NCBI RefSeq assembly: GCF_029784155.1
Contig: NC_073692.1
Span: 422,902,305-422,966,304 of the forward strand
Length of the DNA stretch: 64,000 nucleotides
Direction: 5' to 3'
From: Uranotaenia lowii
Taxonomy: Eukaryota; Arthropoda; Insecta; Diptera; Culicidae
The position numbers and the translations under genes were made by a program. Positions 25,822 to 36,770 of the stretch are shown here, one piece after another. The notes beneath the pieces were generated by a model. It made no database searches. It had not been told where the DNA came from and saw nothing but the letters and a program-made list of their open reading frames with translations. Each line of letters starts with the position of its first letter. Position 1 is the first letter of the stretch.

Positions 25822-26573
25822 TTTTGCTGCTTTTCCACACAACCTCTTTTTTCTTCACCGAATGGTTGATCTTCGAAGAACTGCTCGACTTTTTGGCAGA
25901 ACTTGCTGTTGAACCGCTTCTTCGCTGCTATCGGCCACTTCAATCATTTAAGATGAATTTATTTCATTTTTCAACTTCAAACCAGCAGACAGCGGAAACC
26001 GAAAACAAAAAAATAAAAAATTCAACCCAACACAAAATTCTCGCACGCGGTAACACATTTAACATTAAAGAACTTGGGGCGCGAAAAGCGAAATGTCGGC
26101 AAAAGGCGCTGTGTTATGTCATGTAATTTCTCATTTTCGCCAATCTTCGTGTTTTCTGGCTGTTTGGCGCGCCTTGTCTTCACTTTGCCCCGAAATTGCC
26201 CGTGCTTGTTATCCACAACTGCACAGCACAACACACCACGGCACAGTTCTAAAGGCGCGGGTCTCAAATTCCCATTGGGTTAGCAGAAAATCGAAAAAAA
26301 ACAATCCCTCGTTGCACAAATTCGCTGCGGGAATATGCTGCTATACGTTTAACTTGTATATCTTCTTTTGCTGTGGTTTTTTGCACGATTTACGAGTGTT
26401 CTGATTTAGCTATTGTTGACTTTCGTACCGAACTTAACTAAGCACAATGTTTTACGCAATTGATTCTCTGGGGTTCGTCGTTAGGTTCGCGATTGATGAT
26501 TTTGGGATGAAAACGCACGCGAAGCACCAGTAATAAACATGTTTCGTTACGAACGTCTGAAATTGTACTAAAC
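25822..26573 (-). other. Probable 5' leader of the Toll gene
   Basis: About 750 bases between the Toll ATG and the candidate transcription start. It is less AT-rich than the rest of the window, with several short open frames on both strands and no protein resemblance. On the minus strand it contains upstream ATGs with quickly ending frames (for example near 26120). Either short upstream frames are tolerated or part of this leader is spliced out; I cannot tell which. Confidence 0.4.
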
Positions 26574-26603
26574 TGCCGACGAGCCGAAGCTGACTTGTAT
26601 ATA
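26574..26603 (-). promoter_or_regulatory. Candidate TATA box plus initiator for the Toll gene
   Basis: On the minus strand, TATATA (26603-26598) is followed 29 bases later by GGCAGTTT, whose A at 26574 fits the arthropod initiator pattern (C-A-G-T-pyrimidine). This is the spacing of a TATA/Inr core promoter. AGACGT, a match to the downstream promoter element, is present but at about +18 instead of +28. In AT-rich DNA such pairs can occur by chance, so this is only a candidate. Confidence 0.3.
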
Positions 26604-28754
26604 TGAGCTTTCCAGTTTCCTTTGCAACAAACTCTACACAACCGGACCCGAAGTTGAACCCGAGCGCGTCTTGCCTGTATGCGTTTGGCACCCGAAGTTC
26701 CCCGTACACGACAGGATAGCGTAGGTACGCGGAAAAAGTCTCCACACCGTTCGCTTGTGTTAGTTCGTCTATTTCGTTCGGGTGCGTTCGGCTTTCGTCG
26801 GGCCTATGTGGTGGTAAGTTTCGAGTTTTCTTTTCTCCACGCTCCCTACCGATTCGGACCAACTCAGTTCTTCACACTCTATTATTTCACTTTAATTCTT
26901 CGGCGGGACCACTACTTCTGTTGCTGCTTCTGTCTCTCGGCCACAAAACTTCACTTAATTTTCATTTATGCTGATATAGTTCTAAAGTTTTTGTTCTCGT
27001 CGTTTGCCCTCCCTGGCATTCGTTGGTGGTTCCCTTCCCATTCCCTAAACCGTTTGTTGGTAGTTTCTGTACCTACGTACACAGTTCACACTACACCAAT
27101 TTCAAATTAAAACTCGTGATTCTTCTGCTGTGTGCCGCGCCCGGTTCTTCTCCAGGACAGTCAGCAGGACACCACTCCGAGTTGCGAGGACCTTCCACAC
27201 AATTCAGTCTCACTTGGGACTCCTTGGCGTTGGGAGAACTGGAGGCGAAGAAAAAATTATTTAATCCTGCGACGACTGCCGTTTCTCAAAGTAGAACGAT
27301 GTGTGTTTTTGTTTTTTTTTTTTGCTTCTATCTTTTCAAACTTATGGAGTGAACTACATATTCTCGACTAGGCAGCATCGGTTTGTATCGGGTGCTGTAT
27401 GGTTTTTGGTGGAAAATTGCTGCAGTTCAGTTGTTGCTGCTGGGGGTCCTCCAATATCTGCCAGTTTTAATTACTGCAACTGCCGTCGTTTATGCTTCTG
27501 CTACCAAGTCCAGGAGTGGAGAAGGAGTGCAACAACTGGAACGTAAAAAGCAGAGAATAAAAGGAAAAGTTTTAAAATTTATGTTCACAATCATTGGAAA
27601 TTGCTGCTTGCTGCAAAATTGAGTCCTCTTTTGTGTGTTTATTTTATCCAGAACGACTTCGCTGCATAAAGGGATTTCGCTTTAATTATGCAAGGGAAAT
27701 CTGCTTTGTTTTAAGCCACCGAGCCGGGCGTAAAAGGACACTTCAGACTCTTGTGAACCTTGAAAAGTTTGACCTTTTTCGCCCGCGGGATCGGATACCT
27801 ACTTCTGGGAGCCCACGACGATGTGGAAGATTCGGGGTCGGACCAAATGGGCGATTCTGGTTGGAATGGAAAGGGGGGTAGTTGGAAAAAACGGGGAAAG
27901 GGCACATCAAGGCATGATGGATGACGAATCGGCTCAAGAAGGTTACGAACCCCCCGCAAATCGATATTGATTTCAATCATTCTTTTTTCTCTCGTTTCTT
28001 GAAATCTTTCGGTCTTCGGTTGAAGGATGATGCTGCTGATGATGATGACAACTGGATGAAGAGCAATTTTTGTTGTTGTTGCGACTGATGAGGGTATATG
28101 ATGTGCGTATTTTTGGGTATATGTAGTTCAACAATATTTTCCAACAGATGAAGGATACAAAAAAAAAGATTTTCTTGATGTTAAATAAAATGGTATCCTC
28201 AAAAGCAAAATTGCGACAAATTTTTTTTTTCTCACAACGATAACTTTGAAGCTTTCATGTTTTTGTTCCAAAATTAACTATTTATACGTTGGTGCTTCTA
28301 TTTTTGGCAATGCATAATTAAACATTTTTCCCCGATTATTCCAGTCCTTTAGCAATTTTTTTGAGTTTCAGATTAAGATTTTAGATTTTCGTTTTACATT
28401 CAGAACTTAATATTCGATGATAGGTTTAATAAAAAAAATTTCCCTAAAAACACTAAGTAAGGAAAACACAAACAATTCTTAATTCATATTTACTTTAATG
28501 AAGTTGAGATTCATATTCCATACTTTCGAATAACTAAACAAAAACTACAAAATTTGATTAATTTGAAAGATATTCATTTTGAGTTAAGACTCACTAGAAA
28601 TTTCTGTTTTAAATTAAAAAAATTACAAAGCACAATTTTGAGAACAATTAAAAAACAGCATATTCTGAAATTTTACTTCAATTGAGGAATTCATTTAATT
28701 GAAATTTAACAACAAACAACTTTTTTATTAAGCTAATATATTATAACAATCTTT
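26604..28754. other. Upstream region of the Toll gene, no gene recognised
   Basis: 26604 to about 27560 and 27720-27960 have balanced base composition and could hold regulatory DNA. The rest is AT-rich. Short open frames on both strands have no recognisable domain, and at least one of them (ending at 26862 on the minus strand) begins at TTG rather than ATG. A GATGAT-type run lies near 28025-28060. Confidence 0.4.
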
Positions 28755-28950
28755 GGGCTTGTGATATAGCTCAGTTTTCAAGTCTGTTGTCTCCTGAGCC
28801 GATGTCCGCGAGTTCGAGCCCAAGAGTAAATATCGAACACAGTTGTACCGGATAAGTTTTTCAATAACGCTCCGCCAACTGCAACGTTGATAAAGTCGCG
28901 AATGCCATAATGATGATAAAACGACTATAATCGAAACAAAAAAAAAAAAC
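28755..28950 (+). mobile_element. tRNA-derived SINE, copy 1
   Basis: Begins GGGCTTGTGATATAGCTCAG, with a degenerate pol III A box (TAGCTCAGTTTTCAAG) and, about 35 bases on, a B box (GAGTTCGAGCC). A tRNA-unrelated body of about 120 bp follows, ending in an A run (about 28938-28949). This is the architecture of a tRNA-derived SINE, mobilised in trans by a LINE. A possible short duplication AACAAT (28745-28750 and 28948-28953) is weak. It is longer than copy 2 because copy 2 has lost part of the body. Confidence 0.8.
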
Positions 28951-31900
28951 AATACAGTTTTTTTTTATTAATGCATGTTACTTTTTTAACGGAACTGGAA
29001 TTTTTTTTCTAATCTTCAATTTTCGCGTGACTGTTTGGTCTTTTCATCTAAATTCTAAAATCTTAGAGCAAGTTCGCTCGTGTTGGGAAAAAGTGGTAGA
29101 AATTTTGACACTTTTAGTACATTTTAAAAACTTTACAAAGCAAAAACATTTTCAACCTTTTTTTAAAACACTTGTTCTATTTTCGCATGCTGTGATGCAA
29201 AAGCAGTTCGATTTCTTTCATACCGGGCTGAAATAGACACAGTATTCTGAAAAAAAAAATACAGCGGTCAAAGAGACTAGCAGGATGTTGTCAAATTAGG
29301 AGCGCGCGTTTTTTTGCTTCAAATTTTGTTCTGAAAATTCAAATCTCATATTTAACAAAGTGATTTATAGTGATAAATACTATTGGAAAATTTTGAACAT
29401 TGAGTTGAGTGAGTGTTTTGGGTAACGAAAACCAGATCAATGGACAAAGATAGTGAAACAGTGACTGGAGTAAGCTTGAAATGTTGAATCAACTTGAAAA
29501 ATTTTCACCTGACTGATTGGTTTTTCATCTAAATTCTAAAATTTAATTCTCTTCAGTTTAAATTTATATGTTCGGCTACAGGTTGTTACTTTTCAATTCG
29601 AAATTTCAGTCTTGATATAGAATTTCTGGAAGTGAAATGAAACATGAATTTTAAATAATAGCATTCCATTGGAAATTTCAGTTCTGAACTTATTTTTAAT
29701 CAGATTTATTGTGCTTTAAAGTGTGGATTTTTTTAAGGTTTAAATTTTGATTTCGAGTTCACACTTAATGAATTACCTACTTTTCAAAGATTTTTACAAT
29801 TGGGTCCATTTTTCTTTTGAAATACTGTTACTAGAACTGCATTCAATTAATTATTCTTTAGAATTTGGATAAGGGACACGTAGATAGTAAACTTGATGAA
29901 TATTTTAAAAGATTTATAAATAGACTTCAAAACCAGCTTTCAACAGCTTGGGAATAAGCTTTAAACAAATTTACCCTAAGATGTTGAAAGGATTTATTCA
30001 ATGAAAGATTCCATAGAATTTTATAATCAATATTTGAAACATTATTAAAATATCAAATAGATGGTTTATATTGTACGGGATTGAGATGCAATTATGTAAT
30101 TAAGAAGTTTGTAGCTCAGCGTAGCCACCTGTATTATGAAATTAACAAATTTTTCACATGGTTGGAACATTTTTGTTTGTTTAAGAAGAATTTGCTTTTC
30201 ATTTTATTTTCACGGATCGATGATAGATTCAATTTTCAGTCATCTTTTAAACAACACAAGACAACACAATTCTCATTTTTTCGATGTGAAAAGAATTTAA
30301 GAACTTATTTTAACTAATTTGAGGGCGCTTTATCCAAATACACAACTAGTTTATTGTGTCAACTTAAGGTTAAAGTAAACTGAAGGAACTTTGGTCACCG
30401 GGGTAACTTTGATCATCATGGATTTTTTCAGATAATCATCTTTAACTAAGTCAGAAGTTAAAATATCTGAAAACTGTTTTACTCGTTTGAAAGCCTTTAA
30501 ATATGCTTAACTAGGTTTGTGGTTGGATAGGTTTTATATGACTTGGAATTTTATTTTAAAGTTTTAAAATATCTGATTTTACTTACAAGAAGACTCACAA
30601 ACAAACACCTCCCCTGATAAAATGATGGCCTTAAAAACCAAATGAGTTGTTCAATATGAAAGTTCAACTTTTTTTCGTTGTAGATTTTGTGTTTTTGATA
30701 TGGGTTTTCTGTGATAATTTTTCTATATTTAAAAAAACGGACATTTTATACGAGAAAGCCTGTATAGAACAAATGGCTTAAAACCCTATAAAATGGTTAA
30801 GTTTGAAGCAATAATGAAATACATGGAAACGATGGGAGGACCTAGGGAATTGCATGAAGGTGAAATTTCAGTTGTTTTTTAAGCTAGAACCTATTGAGAA
30901 ATGTTTATAATTTTTTCCCCTAAATTTATGCAGCAAAGTTGTCCATCTTTTGAGTATGTTTGCCATTGAAAGAAAAAGTTGAAAAATTCAATTGAGTCCA
31001 AATAAAAAATACTGTTATTGATATTTCAAGCCTTCTGTGCTAAATAACATCAAAACAATTACTTTGAAGTTGTTGAGATACGTAAAAAACCATACCACAG
31101 TAAATATTTAAAAAAGTTTTAAGTGTTACAAAAAAGCAACCCCTTCCAAAATATTCGATTAGAAAACTTTTAAAAAAGGTGAAAATTCGTTCAAATATTA
31201 GTGCGCTTATTCAGTGAATTTGTAGGACATTACAAATATTTTAATATTATAGATTTAACTCAATGATCAACTTTCCCGAAGATCATGTATAATTTTGATT
31301 TCTGAGAAAAAAGTTGTAGAAGTTTTCTTTTTGTTTATTTTCCCCTGTTCTTCAAAATGCGGTTCTTTTGCCTAATTTTTAATGTGGATGTAAATAAAGT
31401 TAAAGGTGCAATTTTTTAAAGCATAAATGAATTCGTTTTGCAGTTTTCTTCAAAATTATATTTGAATTTTAAACTTTAATATCAAATACTCAAGGACTTT
31501 CTAAAGTTACGCCAAAGAAAGTTGAAAAACTGTTTTCATAATTTCAAAATTAATATGAATCATGGCTGCAGGACCAGGGATCTCGAAAACAAGTCCTAGA
31601 CTCAAAATTCTGCTACAGGTTAAAAAAATCACTTGTTGAAATAAATTCACTTCTGAATCTGAATATCCAATTTTCAATGAGATTTCAAGCCTTTTAGAGG
31701 TTGTGATTCCAAGCTATAAAAATTGTATTTCTGTTTTCATATGTCGAAAACTGTATCCAAATCATGAATTTGAAATGAATTTTGGAGTTGGATATTAGAA
31801 ATAAACAGTTGTATTGACAAACTGATTCGAATTATGTTTTGCAATTTATACAAAGTTTGATTTTTGAAACTCATATGAATTTTCAATATTTGGATGATAA

Positions 31901-32123
31901 TTATCAGAATATGAAAAAAATTGTAAAAGTAACCATCCTGAATTTTTGTTTCATATTCAGATCCGACCTTTTAACATTTAATTCTTATGCATAGGGTGAT
32001 CTGGCCAATGTGGGATGCCTGAACGGTTTCCGATTTGAGAACAGTAAATAAAAAAAAAACTTTTTTAAACTGTGACCCAAAGATGGGTCTTGACTCAAAC
32101 ATTCAGTCAGCGAAACTTTTTTT
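28951..32123. other. AT-rich intergenic DNA
   Basis: No gene recognised. Two similar stretches of about 45 bp (near 29022-29068 and 29506-29552, sharing TTTTCATCTAAATTCTAAAAT) suggest a small local duplication. A GGGGTAACTTTGATCA stretch near 30398 resembles the ends of mosquito-type mariner-like elements, but no partner end was found. Confidence 0.45.
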
Positions 32124-32799
32124 GTAGAGAAATGAATCCAACTTAGATGAAATTTCAGGGACTAGATAAGGGAAAATTGATGTTGAAAAACATGCGAAAA
32201 AAGTTCGCCTTGTCTCCCGGTGAGACTTGAACCCACATCTTGCGCCTCTCCGGGGCCCATGTATTAACATTCTACTACAGGAGACCAACCTGGCGTATGA
32301 ATATTATACTGGTTGAGTGTCGATGTCTATCGGAATGAAGGGAATAGTTCTCCCATGTGATCATAATCATTTTTCTTGGTCTATTTCTATTCCCATCTTT
32401 TCATCTTACGGTAGTTGGACTCAAATTTGGATATTTTAGGCACGGCAAGATTTGCATTGCCTTCTCATATACTGCACGGGTTGTCAGTTATGATGAGAAA
32501 TGATGCGTTTGCCGTAAGATGAAAAGATGGGAATAGAAATAGACCAAGAAAAATGATTATGATCACATGGGAGAACTATTCCCTTCATTCCGATAGACAT
32601 CGACACTCAACCAGTATAATATTCATACGCCAGGTTGGTCTCCTGTAGTAGAATGTTAATACATGGGCCCCGGAGAGGCGCAAGATGTGGGTTCAAGTCT
32701 CACCGGGAGACAAGGCGAACTTTTTTCGCATGTTTTTCAACATCAATTTTCCCTTATCTAGTCCCTGAAATTTCATCTAAGTTGGATTCATTTCTCTAC
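32124..32799. repeat. Perfect 288-bp inverted repeat with 100-bp spacer
   Basis: The left arm (32124-32411) is the exact reverse complement of the right arm (32512-32799), and both break at the same point on each side. Outside the arms are a T run on the left and an A run on the right. The spacer 32412-32511 is unrelated sequence. No target duplication was seen. Each arm contains a tRNA-like cloverleaf. The structure could extrude as a cruciform or give a long hairpin transcript, which is a typical endo-siRNA source. An assembly inversion artefact cannot be excluded. Confidence 0.93.
32639..32711 (+). other. tRNA-like cloverleaf inside the inverted repeat
   Basis: A 7-bp acceptor stem pairs TCTCCTG (32639-32645) with CGGGAGA (32704-32710). 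It is followed by a 3-bp D stem (GTA/TAC) and an anticodon-like arm with one mismatch and loop CCGGAGA (GGA in the anticodon position). A 5-base variable loop and a T arm GTGGG-TTCAAGT-CTCAC complete the fold. The invariant T33 is C and the anticodon stem is flawed, so a working tRNA is unlikely; a tRNA-derived repeat is more likely. The mirror copy is on the minus strand at 32212-32284. Confidence 0.5.
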
Positions 32800-33169
32800 T
32801 AAAAAAAAACCTTATGCAGAAATCAAGTAAAACTAAACTCTTCAATTGCAATCTTGAAAAAAAAACAACGTTGAAACTTTCAGTTTCACAAGTCCGATAA
32901 AAAAAAATGATGAGGTAATGAGTTCATATCGAAACCAAATACTTCAAAAGATGAGATTTCCAGAAATATTTTCGCACGTTGCCGAGCCGGGAAGATCCGA
33001 ACAATTTTTAATTTTTCTTTAATCCTGACACAAATCGGTAAGTTTCATTTTTATTGCCAGGAATTTTTCACATCGCGGCATTCTTCCCTATCAATCGAGG
33101 AATTGATTTCAATTTTTTATTTCAAATTCCGGAAAGAAAATAGGGGCGAATCTTATCCAATTTCAGATA

Positions 33170-34339
33170 AAGGGTGATAGGTCAAAATTTGGTCAATATC
33201 AACTTGACGTATTTCTTTCAATTTTGCATTTAAAATACCTGAACACCCCTCATTCGGAAGGTGTGTGCGTGTGTAGAATGTTGCTCCTATTTTGATTTTG
33301 GAATTCACTCTTCAGTTGTCAAAATGCCGTCCAAGGAAAAAGAGCAGCGTATCAAAATGTTGCTCGCGCATCGCGAAAATCCGAGCTACTCGCACGCAAA
33401 GCTGGCAAAACCGCTAAAAGTTTCCAAATCAACTGTGACAAATGTAATTAAAGTGTTTGGGGAACGTTTGTCAACAGCCAAGAAGTCTGGATCGGGGGGA
33501 AATCGAAAACCGGAAGCCGCTGAGACGACAATGAGAGTTGTCGGTAGTTTCAAGCGAAACCCTAACGTCTCTCTCCGAGATGCCGCAAATAAGCTGGGTG
33601 TATCGTCTAAAACCGTGCATCGAGCCAAAAAAACGAGCCAGACTATCGACTTACAAGAAGGAAATGAATCGAAATCGCGATGATAAACAAAATAAGACGG
33701 CCAAAGCGCGATCCCGGAGGCTGTACACGACGATGCTGACGAAGTTTGACTGCGTGGTAATGGACGACGAAACCTACGTCAAAGCCGACTACAAGCAGCT
33801 TCCGGGACAGGAGTTTTATACGGCAAAAGGAAGGGGAAAGGTAGCAGATATTTTCAAGAACATGAAACTGTCAAAGTTCGCGAAGAAATATCTGGTTTGG
33901 CAAGCCATCTGTACCTGTGGCTTGAAAAGCAGCATTTTCGTAGCTTCCGAGACTGTCAACCAAGAAATTTACGCGAAAGAGTGTTTGAATAAACGTCTGC
34001 TGCCTTTCCTAAAGAAACACGGTTGTTCCGTACTGTTTTGGCCGGATTTGGCATCTTGTCATTACGGTAAAAAGGCCATGGAGTGGTACGCCTCCAACAA
34101 CGTGCAGGTGGTTCCCAAGGACAAGAACCCTCCCAACACGCCAGACCTCCGCCCAATTGAGAAATACTGGGCTATTGTCAAGCGGAACCTAAAGAAGACA
34201 AAAAAAACTGCTAAGGACGAGCAGCAGTTCAAGGCAAACTTGCTTTCTGCGGCGAAGAAAGTGGACAAGGTGGCTGTACAAAATCTGATCGCAGGGGTTA
34301 AGCGTTTTCCCTTGACCAAATTTTTACCGTATCACCCTT
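33170..34339 (+). mobile_element. Tc1/mariner DD37E transposon, copy 1
   Basis: A 1170-bp element between TA dinucleotides (33168-33169 and 34340-34341). Its inverted ends start AAGGGTGATAGG on the left and end CCGTATCACCCTT on the right, extending inward with GGTCAA/TTGACC. It holds one transposase gene with a single frameshift. Compared with copy 2 it lacks about 125 bp between the end of the transposase and the right terminal repeat. Confidence 0.92.
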
Positions 34340-34365
34340 TATATCTAATCAATATAAGAATATAG
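33324..34365 (+). pseudogene. DD37E mariner transposase, frameshifted
   Basis: Starts at the ATG at 33324. The N-terminal half has two helix-turn-helix DNA-binding motifs (SHAKLAKPLKVSKSTVTNVI and SLRDAANKLGVSSKTVHRAK). The catalytic half has the first Asp in VMDDETY (33763-33768), the second in FWPD (codon 34045) and the Glu in LRPIE (codon 34159). Exactly 37 residues lie between the last two, which defines DD37E. The frame breaks at an A run near 33627-33633: seven As here, six at the same site in copy 2. No other break is visible before the catalytic Glu. Because of the 3' deletion the frame runs through the right terminal repeat to a stop at 34365, outside the element. All three catalytic residues are intact, but the gene cannot make a full protein without frameshifting. 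Confidence 0.9.
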
Positions 34366-36630
34366 CTAGGCAAATTTATGCTGGCTTTTCTCTGCTTTTA
34401 ACATTTTTTTCCAAACAGTAGGTACCAAGAAATGATTATGAATTTTGATTCACTCGACTATACTACCCTAAACTGTTTTCGAATTTTCCCTCCTGCTTTT
34501 TATCTTGTTTCTTTCGAAACAGAAGCTACCTTCATTCAAACGCACCATAAACAACTTACATACACTTAGCTGATTTTGTGATGTTTTGCCTTGCAAATCT
34601 AAATACGATGTAATTCTGTATGTTCAGATGCAAAAACCATTGCCTCATTCATCCGCATCGACCAGACGCAAACATCAAAGAGACAGAGAAGCGAAACTTA
34701 TCAAATGAAAATAAAAATAAGTTATTTCCCAGAACACCTTCGTTGACAGGTGAAACGAAAATAATCCGGATTTTACCTTCTCCCGGCAGAAACTATCGAC
34801 AGAAATGTATACCAACATTCATACATATATGCAAAACTGGTCAGCAAATTGAAGATAACGTTACGTACCTGCCTGGGTTGCTGGCCGCACGCTTCAGGTT
34901 TTTTTTTATTGGTTTAAGCTTCTCCGAAAAAAAATCCAAATTCCTGGCCCTACCAGACAGATGACAAATGTGGAGCGTGACCGAGCCGATGCGATGGATG
35001 AAACAGAGCAGTGTGGGTAGTTTCCCAAAAATGGAAAATAAAAAAAAAACATTCAGATATTCCAACCAGGCCTGAGTGAATGAATGGGAATTAAAATCAG
35101 ATTCTCATTAAAGTTGTATTCACATGGGATTGGGTTCAGTTTTTTTTCTGCACTCTTCTGATACATCTCATCTCTCTCGTTCGCTGAGGTGGATTGGTCT
35201 TTCGGTTTGTTCGGATGGTTTCATTCATTCACTTATTCATCGGGGGACATCGTATTTATTGGATCGTTCAATAGTTGTGAAAAAATAATGATTGAACGAA
35301 ATGTGCCGAGATCGATGGGTGGCCACTGGCCGTACAGGTGGATTGCGTAATTGATCCAGTTTCCGTCGGGTTTAATACTTTTCGGAACTGGCCAACCGGG
35401 AAAAATGGTTAACTCGTTTCTGGGGAAAACACAAATTGAAGTTGATGCATTTAAGTAGCTTTTGAGTACTTACTGGATCAAATTATGTTTTTATCGGGAG
35501 TTTTATGCCATTTTAACGAGGAAAAATGATGATTCTTCTCTCCTCAGAAAATAGTTCATAACTCGCAACATTTTCAAAAATTTAAACCGTTGCAAATTTA
35601 AAGTATTTATTATTTTTCTTTTCAACCATCTGGAGGAAAATTGTTTAATTTTGGTCGAAGGGCTTGAGTAATATACGTTTAAAAAAAAAAGTTGCTTCGA
35701 CGGGTAAGACGGACACTAAAGTTTCTCCAGGTATTTAAAATCTTCCATCGGTTTGATCCACCAAATGTCTTCAAAAGACCTTGGCAAGATGAATTGTCGG
35801 TCAAAAGGCACTCAGCATGTCAAACAGGTCATAAAATCTGTCAATACCGGATCCTCGGGGAACACAGCGTTTATAAAACACGGAATTCCGAAAATCAGTC
35901 TGTTTCGCTTCTGGACTCGGACCAGTTGGTTCCATTTTGGTTTAAAAATATTCTCCATTACTTAACTCATAAAAATATGTACTTTTAATGAAATTTTTCC
36001 CTACCACGAAACCCGACCATTTTTGAAAAGTGTAACTAATTGGCAAGCATATTTTGGATATCTATAAAAACAGAAGAAATTTACAAATTTAAATGGTTAA
36101 TGCAATAGCAAACAACCTAAACTGCCCATTTGCACGATGAAAAAAGCCGTACATATATGATTTTCAATTGCGATTCTACGTTAGGTCGTTCAACTTTCCC
36201 CTACACATTCCAGTCTACATATATAACCGTACATCCTATTCCATTGATAATCTATAGATATTTACTGGAAAATTTCTTAATCAATCGGGGTTTCAAATTG
36301 GCTGGATTTATTCCGGTAGACAGAAAGATTTTTGTTTGATCAAAGCAAGTTATCTTCATTCTCCTGTTCTGACCATTTAGATTTTATCCTTCATATTTTT
36401 TTTTTTGGAAAAGAGTGTAAGATTTATCATGATTTGTGTTTGCTGAAAAAAATGTTTTGAATTATTATTTAATTTTATTTTCGAAATGATGCATTATTAA
36501 CTGATTTGAATCCTAAGTATGTAGAAACTCATCGAAGTAAAAAAAAAATATTTTCGAAATTGTTTCATCACTTAATCAGCATCAAGTTTGGGATTGGTTG
36601 AGATTAAAAGAATTTCTTAATTTATAGAAA
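34340..36630. other. Intergenic DNA
   Basis: No gene recognised. About 34860-35430 is less AT-rich than its surroundings. Open frames are under 115 codons and show no domain. Confidence 0.45.
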
Positions 36631-36770
36631 TACTAGCTGACCCGGTAAACTTCGTTTTACCTGTTGCTTAACAAATCGTTAAAAAATGTTTCATCGACAC
36701 ATCTTTAATTTCTTCGTGCTCGTGAATCAGTTTTCATGAAAATCGTCTTCAAGTTGTTCGAGTTGTGTCC
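36631..36770 (+). repeat. Dispersed-repeat fragment beginning TACTAGCTGACCCGG
   Basis: The stretch beginning TACTAGCTGACCCGGTAAAC stands out from the AT-rich surroundings. It resembles a terminal sequence I have seen widely scattered in insect genomes. I cannot assign its class with confidence, and its right boundary is approximate. Confidence 0.35.

Noticed and set aside
25822..25842. Seven-codon upstream extension of the Toll frame
   Set aside because: It begins at TTG. The ATG at 25821 has a good context and directly precedes the signal peptide.
26452..26862. 136-codon minus-strand frame upstream of the Toll gene
   Set aside because: It begins at TTG, not ATG, shows no domain, and overlaps the candidate promoter.
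30345..31990. Mariner-like element suggested by GGGGTAACTTTGATCA near 30398
   Set aside because: No matching inverted end or TA-flanked boundary found.
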